From the NCBI GenBank assembly GCA_029582165.1, contig CM055892.1:7776754-7840753 (forward strand): a stretch of 64,000 nucleotides of DNA. The letters run 5' to 3'. Shown here one piece after another: positions 32,186 through 40,544 of this stretch (its first letter is position 1; each line of letters starts with the position of its first letter). A program made the position numbers and the translations under genes. This DNA is from Portulaca oleracea (lineage: Eukaryota; Streptophyta; Magnoliopsida; Caryophyllales; Portulacaceae). The notes below the pieces were generated by a model. The model saw only the letters and a list, made by a program, of their open reading frames with translations, searched no databases and was not told where the DNA came from.

Positions 32186-33450
32186 TATTTCATATTTCAC
32201 ACATTTTAGTTATTGATTTGTAAAATATTATTAGTAAATATATTGTTTTCTTTGGTTTTTGAGAAAGTAATTCCACCACCACCATCATCTCCCTCTCATA
32301 TTCATCTTCTTCTTCTTCAAGCTTGAACACACCTTTTCATGGCTTCCTTTTTCCAATTGAAGTAGCAAAGTTGAATTTATCTTCTTCTCTCCTTGTGCCA
32401 ACAATACAAACAATGGTGACTCATCAAACCTATTCTAACCTATAACATTAGCTATAAATAATCTACCAATATTCATCCTCACAACATCAAACCATCATCA
32501 CCATAGTTACCTTCATCATCTTCTTCTCTGTGCTCTTTCGACCACCACCAACCAACCACCTTGTCCCACCCTTCAACCACCAATCCCCACCATTTTCTCC
32601 ACAAATAACACCACCACCACCGAATTCACCAGCAACACCATCATCAGTCCAACCGTGGCAAAACCAAACCCAAAATTCACCACCCCCATTTCAAAATCCC
32701 AATCAATACTCATCCCAAAATCCAATCAAAATCCAAACCACAACCTTAATTCATCAATTAGAGATTATACTAACCTTTAGATGCTCAAAACTTGCCGGAA
32801 AACACCATTACTGCCACCCAAAACAGCCCCGAACCCCTCCTCTATCTTCCCCAGTTTCGCGGCCGACCACCCCGACCGGCTCCTCTGCGGTGGTTCTCGC
32901 CGCCCTTTCCTTCGCCGGTGACCCTCTGACATTTCCGACCACCGCTCTCGCTGCCCAGCTTCACCATCCGCCTCCCTTGACCACCCACCTCTACTCCTCT
33001 GCTCCTCTTTGTTGTTGTGCGTCCAAATAAAAAGAGGAAGAAAGGGATTTCAGCCCTTTTAGTGTATAAACCCATATTGCCTTCCACTTCTTGGGCCTCT
33101 CATGTTATACAACCCATTTATTTAATTTGGGTAATCTCCTATCTCCTTTTTACATCTCAATTACTAAATTTATCTCTTTTAATTTAATTACTCCTAATAT
33201 TAATATTATTACTATTTATTATATTTATACAAATCAGATTTCTCAAGTTAAAGGGAGGAGTTATTATTCCTTTTATCCGCCGTCTCAGGTATATTTCGAT
33301 GACTGTAACCTTCGAAACTGTTTAAATGTAAAAACATAAGCAACTCTAATCAAAGTGAAATAGTTATTGTTTTCATTATTTTCAAATATCGTTTTATGAC
33401 TAATATATGTGGACTCACCCATTGTCGTTTTCGAAAACCTAACATTTAAT
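32186..33450 (+). other. LTR2 body with promoter-like TATA and CT-rich leader
   Basis: The TATA box GCTATAAATA at 32451-32460 is followed by CATCATCACC- and CTTC-rich sequence, as in the leader of long gypsy LTRs. The Pro-rich plus-strand frame (32530-33030) and its minus-strand partner have no domain and look like composition effects. Confidence 0.55.
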
Positions 33451-33765
33451 GTTCCGAACATATGCGTTTTCATGGTCTATCTTTTACCTAATAGAGGGTT
33501 GACCGTCCTCGAGTGCATGTGTCCTAGGAGCATTTGATGTTTCGTTAGTGTCCCAAACACGTGCGTTTTCATGGTCTATCTTATACCTAATCGAGGGTTG
33601 ACCGTCCTCGAGTGCATGTGCCTTTGGGAAACACCCTTTTTAAAACCTAGCGTTGACTTAATATGTCGTAAATAATCGGGTTGATCGGCCCGAACACATG
33701 CGTTTTCATGGTCTATCTTATACCTAATCGAGGGTTGACCGTCCTCGAGTCCATGTGCCTTGAGA
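33451..33765. repeat. Three spaced copies of a ~75-bp repeat in LTR2
   Basis: Copies start at about 33453, 33551 and 33689 and share TGCGTTTTCATGGTCTATCT then GGGTTGACCGTCCTCGAGT. Two contain TCGAGG..CCTCGA inverted arms. Spacing differs (98 and 138 bp) because the intervening DNA is unrelated. Confidence 0.85.
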
Positions 33766-34527
33766 AATCGTGCCGGAAGGGGGCGCTGGCTTCTAAGATT
33801 CAGTTATTAACCCCTGTCGCATTGATCAATATGTGTCGTTATTAGTTAACAATTATTAGTTGTATGTAATTATATTGTGTTAATTTATTTATGTGTTACC
33901 CAATGTTTGTTACTTGTCTATGTTCTAATCATTGTTGCGCTATTTTAACATTAGTGTTACATTTTGTTATTATTTTATTAATATTATTTGGGCAGAGTTC
34001 CACATTCAGATAATAACCTGCAACTGTTTGAGCATATTCTCCTCTCCCTCATTTCAAAATGAATTTACAGTGGGCCCCAATAAAACTATTTGTTTTTAAA
34101 TGTTTTTACTTTACAGTGTCGAATATATTGAGCTCCGTCTGATTTTTCTCCATGTTTTTCAAATGTTTTGTTTTTAGGTATCAGCGGGACATTTTGGGCA
34201 GATTCGTGGCAAGGAAACTCACATAGCAAATCAAGCCACCACATAGTTTATTAGTTTTTAAGTTTCAATATTAATAGTTGGCTCACCTCTTTAATTTGAC
34301 CGCACGTTTAGTATTTTCAGTGTCGTTGAACAACCTTTTTATTTTCTAAAAATTTTCCCTAATGAAATATATTTCTATTTTCGGTTATTTCATAGCAAAA
34401 GCTTGCTTTTCCTCGTGGGAAAGCGGCGTGACGCTCTCGGCTTTTTAAATACGCTTCCGCTAAATCAAGATTAAATAGATTAAAATATTGCTAAGTAATA
34501 CCCCAAAAGTCGGGGCGTTACAATGGA

Positions 34528-35420
34528 TGTCGGGATATTCGACCAGAAAATTGTTTTGGGTGTCGTTCTAATGGATTATTTCATTTCGGAATATCCGTGG
34601 AATATTGGTGGTCATCTGAGTCGGATATCTTGGAATTCAACTATGGATGTTGGGAAATATGGAAATAGGGACTTCTTATTGGAGGTGAGACTAGGATTCT
34701 CGTATGGTTTGGTTGATTCAATCAGCTTATATAGTAATAGAGTGTGTTCATGAGCTTGACAAAGGTTGTATATGCTGTATAAATCTAAATATTGCATTTA
34801 AAATTTTTTACTAGGGATATCAATTTACATTAAAATATACGTGACTAGTACTCAATATATGAGTGACTAATAATATGTACTTGACTAGTATTCAATCAAT
34901 GGATGACTAATAATATGTTATCTCGATTTTTTTATAGTTGTAACGCACAAGGAAACACCGCGGTATATCCATTAATTTAATTAGATTATAGGTGACTAAT
35001 ATGTGTTATAAAAGTGACTAATAATATATATGCGTTGTAAAAGTGACTAATAATATATTTGATATGTTTGAAACAATGCAACTACAACAATGTTAAACCC
35101 GCAAGTTGAGACGTCAAATGAGGGTCAAATTAGTGGCGAGAATTATTATAATGACAATCTTATAAAATTTATTCGTATATATTGTTCTCTTAAACGTCAT
35201 AATACGTGTATGACTATTTGGGCTTAATAAGGAGACTATTTGGAGCGTTCCGTCGCGTGAGTGGGCATTGATATTAGCTTGAGTGGAACCTTGAATCATC
35301 AATCGAACAAGAGCTTGAACACCAAAGGGGATTAGATATGATTTTGGATAAAGGATAATCCACCACCAAAACCTAGCACCCCACCATGACCATCATAAAG
35401 GAGAAATCCACCAAATGATT
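34528..35420. other. Unassigned DNA right of LTR2, with short repeats
   Basis: It is the continuation of 21703-22203 across the LTR2 insertion. Around 34840-35065 the phrase GTGACTAATAATAT recurs about five times with variation. A 76-codon plus-strand frame (34523-34753) has no recognisable domain. No gene supported. Confidence 0.5.
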
Positions 35421-36770
35421 GTTCGGTCTCGTTTCGAACCGAATTTGTTATCATTTATAGGATATTTTGCTTGTTCTAACCCCTTAATTATATATTATAT
35501 ATGATGATTTTGTGTTTTTGTAGGATAATAAAGAGTTAGAAGAAAAATCGAGGCAAAAGAAGCAAAAACAGCTCAAAACCAGCAGTATAGCACCCGCTAC
35601 AACATTGGTGACACCCGCGACAAGGGGGTAACACGCGCGACAAGGGTGTAACACCCGCGACATCTGCAAAAGACAGGAGTAGACCTGCCACAAACATGGT
35701 GACACCCGCGACCAAAGATGTAGCACCCGCGACAAGGGAGTCGCACCCGCGACCTGTATGTGACACCCGTGACGACGATCGGAAATCCAACGGAAGAAAC
35801 AGTGGCTGCCACGAACAGCCCGTGGTGATGGCCACGGATCGTGGAAACTTGTCGCGCCCGCGAACGATTTTGTAGCGCCCACTATGGCCAAGAGCGAAAA
35901 ACGACGGACAAAGCTCAGCGAGGGGTCGCGCCCCCGACGACAGCCCAGTTCCGGAAATTAGATGCGGCGGCTGCTTGGGTTTTGGGGGGGTTTTATTATT
36001 ATTCTTTTCCCTAATTCTTTTCTATATAAACCATATTATATTTCATTAGAGGGAATCTTAGTTTTATCATTAGTTAGATAATTAGTTTTAGAATTAGTTT
36101 TAGAATTAGCTTTTTAGCATGGAGTTTTCTTAGCCTTCAATTGTAATTCAAACCTTTCTAGATTAATGCAAGTCATTCATTCTTCTAGTTCTTGTTCTCT
36201 TTTACTTTATGTCTCGTTACTTCAATACTATAGGATTAGTCACACACAAAAATTTCATCTTTTTAGTGACGAGGAGGATTAAGGTTCCTCGAATCCTCCC
36301 TTCAGATGAGGATTCGAGCAGTCTTAGTAATCCAAATTACGCTTTTTCTTGTTTGTTCGGGAGAAGATTCGTGATTCAAGATTCAAAGTTCAAGATTAAA
36401 AGATTAGTACAATGCATTCTAGGTATAATTTCTTTTCTTTAAATTTAGTTTTTACATTTGTAGTACTAGCGTTCTTTCTTGATTATGCTTTTGATTTTCT
36501 TGTTCTTGTTCTAGTAGTTAGGTTTTATTTTTAATTTCTTGTTTTCAATTTCTTGTTTTCTAGTTTAGTTTCTTTAGTTAGGTTTTGATTTCTTATTCTT
36601 GTTTTCAATTCATAATTAGTTTAGTTAAATTATTTACTACTTCCTGCAATTTAAAAACCTTACCAAACCAATTTCCTTATTAACCTGACACACCATCCCT
36701 GTGGATTCGACAACCCTTACTTTTAACCCCCAAATTACCACAATCGAACAATGATCAATAAAGGAATAAC
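35420..36770 (+). mobile_element. LTR-like segment of a gypsy element, plus orientation (borders not found)
   Basis: Contains a dyad array (35587-35938), a TATA box (TATATAAA, 36023-36030), a transcribed-leader-like AT-rich stretch and CCCTGTGGATTCGAC at about 36700. A phrase like the last is commonly found near the end of some gypsy LTRs. No second copy, TSD or primer site could be identified, so this is a partial element by inference. Confidence 0.4.
35587..35938. promoter_or_regulatory. Array of GTCGCGCCCGCGAC-type dyads
   Basis: About twelve 14-bp sites resembling GTxGCxCCCGCGAC start at 35587, 35608, 35628, 35648, 35679, 35699, 35720, 35740, 35760, 35851, 35872 and 35925. Linkers between sites differ in sequence. 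The first site (GC..CCCGC with TAG/CTA flanks) shows paired arm changes. The array ends about 85 bp upstream of the TATA box at 36023. Confidence 0.7.
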
Positions 36771-36972
36771 TTTCTAACACCACCATTAACAAATGGATAA
36801 AGTAAGAACAAGATTTTTAAGAGAACAAGGGAGAAAACCCTAACAATGCATTAATATATCATTCATCAACATAAATTACCTAGAAAAGAGTGTTAACCAA
36901 ATTTTATACTAGAGGAAAAACATAATCAAAACACATCGTTTAAAAGCCAATCAACACGCGTAAAAACGAGCC

Positions 36973-37278
36973 GTCGCGGGCGCGACAGTTTTGGTCACGG
37001 GCACGACCGCCTACTGGCCCGAGCAATCCTTCGCCGCCAAGTGTGTCGCGGGCACGACAAGAGGTGTCGCGGGCACGACAAGAGGTGTTGCGGGTGCGAC
37101 ATGCTGGTCAACAACCTGTCACGGGCGTGACAATTCTTGTCGTGGGTGTGACGTCGTCCTGCTCCATTTCCTGACTGGGACAATTATAGCGTCGCGTGCG
37201 CGACGGTAGCTGGTCACGAGCGCGACGCCCAGGCCAGAACGATGACACGGGCGCGACGCCAGCTGACTCGGGCGCGAC
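36973..37278. promoter_or_regulatory. Array of GTCGCGGGCGCGAC-type dyads
   Basis: Eleven 14-bp sites with arms GTCGCG/CGCGAC around a GG or TG centre start at 36973, 36994, 37045, 37066, 37087, 37118, 37139, 37191, 37213, 37244 and 37265. GTCACGGGCGTGAC (37118) has matching changes in both arms. Read on the minus strand the array lies 65-370 bp upstream of the TATA box at 36902-36909. Confidence 0.7.
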
Positions 37279-37639
37279 CTCCTGCTGTGTGTGACACTGC
37301 TTCCGGCTTGAAGTTTAGTGACCTTAGGACTATACCCGAAGCCCAATTCCTCGATGCTTCTCGTCTCGAGACGGCCCGGTATGACCCCGAGGCCTTCGAG
37401 GTTGGCGGGGAAAACCCGAGCCTCTCCAAGCTTCGCCAATGAACGACTCGTCTAAGCCAATCCAACGTGACACTCACCACCCCACCTTTTACAAAGGTGT
37501 AACGGTTCGTGAAAGAGAGCGGACGGGTGGATTTCGCACGAGAATGTCGGGTCGGGATTTCCTCCTTCTTGTCACTTTTCACAAACCCGGCTAGGGACGC
37601 TCGGGCCCGAACCCGAAACGGTCCGTACTCCCCCTCTTG

Positions 37640-38323
37640 AAAAAGAGTTGTCCTCAACTCTTGGGAGTTAAAACCGATGCATTCTTCATCAATTGGCTCC
37701 ATAGAACTTCGAGTATCCCGATCGCCACAAATCATCGTGTCGGACATCCAACAAGCTTCAAATCCCACAATGTATCCGTCGTCCAAATGCAAGAAAGTGG
37801 AAGGAGGCTTGTTTTGTGGAGGTGAGGGGTTAAGGGGCGGAAGAGGAAATTTATGTGGTGCTTGGGAACTCTCAATCTCACTAGGCTTGCTACAAGGTAA
37901 AGACAAAGCAAGAGGTAGCTTGACTTCACCAAGAGTACACTCATCCCGTGTTTCGCTCATCATGAAAAGGTTCCTCAACTCACTACCCATCCCGACTTTT
38001 GTAGTTTTGGTTTCTCGGGGAGAAATGGGAAGTAGTTTAATCTTCTTGCCTTTATGGGTGAAAGTATATGTGTTTTCCAACCTATTGTGCACCGTTTGCT
38101 TATCGTATTGCCATTGACGACCCAATAAAATGTGACAAGCACTCATAGGAACAACATCACAAAAAAGGGAATCATCGTAGTTAGCCCCAAAAGAAAATTT
38201 CACTAAGACTTGCTTAGTTACCTTGACGTCGTTGTGATCGTTGAGCCAACGGAGTGAGTAAGGTCAAGGGTGCGGTAATAGTGGCAAGCCAAGCTTCTCG
38301 ACCATAGATGTAAATGCGACGTT
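37640..38323 (-). pseudogene. Gypsy aspartic protease fragment
   Basis: The minus-strand frame contains VEKLGLPLLPHP, PYSLRWLNDHNDVKVTKQ, then VKFSFGANYDDSLFCDVVPM and CHILLGRQWQYDKQTVHN. This is the C-terminal half of a plant gypsy retropepsin; the element C protease (49676-50176) is its closest relative in the window. The active-site half is missing beyond 38323. The frame runs on through the polypurine tract into the LTR, so the last ~150 codons are not protease. Confidence 0.8.
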
Positions 38324-38328
38324 CGTAC

Positions 38329-39186
38329 TGTTGGGAATGTCCCGACAATGTTTGATATACACGGAGATTAATCCATAGTAATATAGTAATTATATGTCTT
38401 GCTAGAGACCTCTATAATTAGTGAATAAATTTGTTTAATTACAACTATATTAATTGGTCCTACTGGGTCACACAAGTCAGTGCCATGGAATAATGTATGT
38501 AACCTAAGTAATATTGTATTACGTTTAGAAAAGTTGGAAACTGATTTCTGTGAGAAATCAGCCCAACACGGTCCGAATTGGGTTCAACACGGACCGTGTT
38601 GACCCAACACGGTCCGTGTTGAGGCACCACGGTCCGTGGTGTCTATGGGCCGAATTAATGGACTTTCTGGAGGCCAACACGGACCGTGTTGTTTCAACAC
38701 GGACCGTGTTGGGCCTGAAAAATTCGTCGTTGCGTTAAGTCGGCCCTTTAGGGTTTTGAACCCTTTCCCAAGGTTTTCTAAACACTATATAAAGGGGTCT
38801 CTATGAGATATTATTCTATACCAACTGCCTAAGACTCTTAGAGAGATACCAGGGTGATTTCCTGAGTTCCTCTCTCTTTTAGCTTGCAGTTCTTGTTTCA
38901 GGAAACATTCTCTGTTTCCCGAAACATTCTCACATACATCTTAGATTGAGATTCGTCTCGATCGGGTCGATCTAGCAATCGGGTTCCCGGAGTGCTGCGT
39001 GGACTTTTCAGTGGAGGATTTCAGCATTGGAATCTGGAAGGTCAACCTCTTCTTCAGCCGGAATTAGCAATAACTTATAATTACTAAAGCTTCTGCAATT
39101 GTTGTGATTAATTGTTTTATAACCGTTATGGATATTCCGCCAATTAATTTGTATCTGTTTAGAAATAGATATCCTAAAACCTAACA
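38329..39186 (+). repeat. 5' LTR of the non-coding LTR element
   Basis: 858 bp. The TATA box TATATAAA lies at 38786-38793, with six palindromic sites upstream. The leader contains duplicated GTTTC(A/C)GGAAACATTCTC-like sequence. Confidence 0.88.
38564..38711. promoter_or_regulatory. CAACACGG(A/T)CCGTGTTG palindrome array in U3
   Basis: 17-bp sites at 38564 (right arm decayed), 38585, 38605, 38625, 38675 and 38695. Five are perfect palindromes around a central A/T. The 38625 site is CACCACGGTCCGTGGTG: both arms differ from the consensus at mirror positions, keeping the pairing. Start spacings are 21, 20, 20, 50 and 20 bp. The TATA box is 75 bp downstream of the last site. Two further sites lie inside the element at 41560 and 41580, again 20 bp apart. 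Confidence 0.85.
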
Positions 39187-39200
39187 GTGGTATTAGAGCC
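39187..39200 (+). promoter_or_regulatory. Primer binding site of the non-coding LTR element
   Basis: GTGGTATTAGAGCC directly after the 5' LTR; one change from the initiator tRNA-Met complement TGGTATCAGAGC. Confidence 0.8.
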
Positions 39201-39384
39201 ACCAATTGCATGCTAAAGTATTATACTTGTATTCATAAGTAATTTTGTCAATAGTTGAATTATATTATGGATATGCTAGAGTAGATTTATGCCTAAATTT
39301 TTGAATCTTTATGAAAGTTTTAATCTTTAATGTTCATGATAGTAAATCTGGAATTTTATTGTAAAATTTCATGCTTTGTTATTA

Positions 39385-40535
39385 GGAAAATTGGAATCTA
39401 ATAAACCAAACTTTATGTCCATTTTGATCTAACAAACCAAACTTAGGGTTTTTTGCATTTTGGACCCCGAGTTTTAGGGGTATTTACATTCTGAACCCTT
39501 GGTTTTCAACTTTAACATTTTGGACCCTAAAGTTTGTAGGTTGAATAAAAAAGGACTTTAAATTTTGTGGACTGAAGAAAAAGGCCCCTGTCTCATTTTT
39601 TTATTTTCCTCCCATGTTTGAATTTATCTCCCGATTGACGTCAAACTTTAGGACTATGGTTAAAACTAATATTGAAGTTATAATACACCTCTCTTATTCG
39701 TGTCGAGGCTACTTAGACCCCTGAGTACATGGTTTTAAGTAACTCCAACATGAATAAAAGAGGTTTATTATAACTTTAATATCGGTTTTAACCTTAGTCT
39801 TGAAGTTTGATGCCAATCGGGAGAGAAATTCAAACATGGAAAGAAAAAGAATAACGGGGAACGAGCTTTGTTTTCACCTCACAAACTTTAGGGTCCTTTT
39901 TTTTCAGCCTACAAACTTTAGGGTCCAAAAAGTTAAAGTTGAAAACTAAGGGCTCAGAATGTAAATACCCCTAAAATTCGAGGTCCAAAATGCAAAAAAC
40001 CCACCAAACTTACCTTTTTGCTAATGGCATACTATACTTTACATTATATTTTTTTGATTGAACCTCCACCACTTTCTGGTCACCGGAAAAATGACGTGAA
40101 ATTTTTTGTGCTGAGGTGGAGTGTTTTATATGATAAAAATAAATATAAATTGAAGATGGCTTGTGTTTTATATGATCAAAATAAAGATAAATTCATATTA
40201 AGGAGGTTTTTCATTTTTTAGGGGGAGATTATTATTGTTTGACATGGGGTTTAATTTTACTAAATTTTTTTTGAGGGTGAAATAGTGAGTTAGATTAGGA
40301 GAAGGCTGTCAAGTCATAAAACACAAGTCATCTTCAATTTATCTTTATTTTTATCATATAAAACACTCCACCTCAGCACAAAACATTCCACGTCATTTTT
40401 CCGGTGACCGGAAAGTGGTAAAGGTTCAATCAAAAAAATATAATGTTAAGTATAGTATGTCATTAGCAAAAAGATGAGTTTGGTTTGTTAGATCAAAATG
40501 GACATAAAGTTTGGTTTATTAGATTCCAATTTTCC
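39385..40535. mobile_element. Mutator-like MITE (outer), itself carrying another MITE
   Basis: Long terminal inverted repeats begin GGAAAATTGGAATCTAATAA (39385) and end with the reverse complement at 40535. The 9-bp TSD TTGTTATTA (39376-39384 and 40536-40544) is typical of Mutator-like elements. Nearly the whole element is a foldback; its own length without the inner MITE is about 580 bp. No coding capacity. Confidence 0.88.
39446..40002. mobile_element. Mutator-like MITE (inner), nested in the outer MITE
   Basis: Inverted ends GGGTTTTTTGCATTTTGGAC..GTCCAAAATGCAAAAAACCC, with arms exceeding 80 bp. Perfect 10-bp TSD ACCAAACTTA (39436-39445 and 40003-40012). It inserted in the left arm of the outer element. 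The same family occurs at 61854-62420. Confidence 0.92.
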
Positions 40536-40544
40536 TTGTTATTA

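Larger units (their letters stand above)
22204..34522 (+). mobile_element. Solo LTR (LTR2), ~2.9 kb, split by element B and a LINE
   Basis: It starts TGTAACAC (22204-22211), resumes CCCGTATTTTT at 27109 and ends CGGGGCGTTACA at 34522. The terminal inverted match TGTAACxCCCCG/CGGGGxGTTACA and a perfect TSD ATGGA (22199-22203 and 34523-34527) fix the borders. Removing B and the LINE with their TSDs leaves 2925 bp. No internal region or second copy exists, so it is a solo LTR. Length and ends resemble Tekay/Del-type gypsy LTRs; this is an inference. A plus-strand TATA box lies at about 32453. Confidence 0.88.
36770..38328 (-). mobile_element. Truncated gypsy element, minus orientation (protease end, polypurine tract, LTR U3)
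   Basis: Protease sequence runs from about 38323 down to 37640. It is followed by TTTTCAAGAGGGGGAG (polypurine-like, minus strand, 37625-37642) and an LTR-like stretch with a dyad array (36973-37278) and a TATA box (TATAAAAT on the minus strand, 36902-36909). The layout protease, polypurine tract, LTR matches elements A and C. The upstream part is cut off by the LTR element starting at 38329. The lower border is unknown. Confidence 0.55.

Noticed and set aside
32530..33030. Pro-rich 166-codon plus-strand frame
   Set aside because: It is inside LTR2 after its TATA box; composition-driven (CCA-rich), overlapped by an equally open minus frame, no domain.
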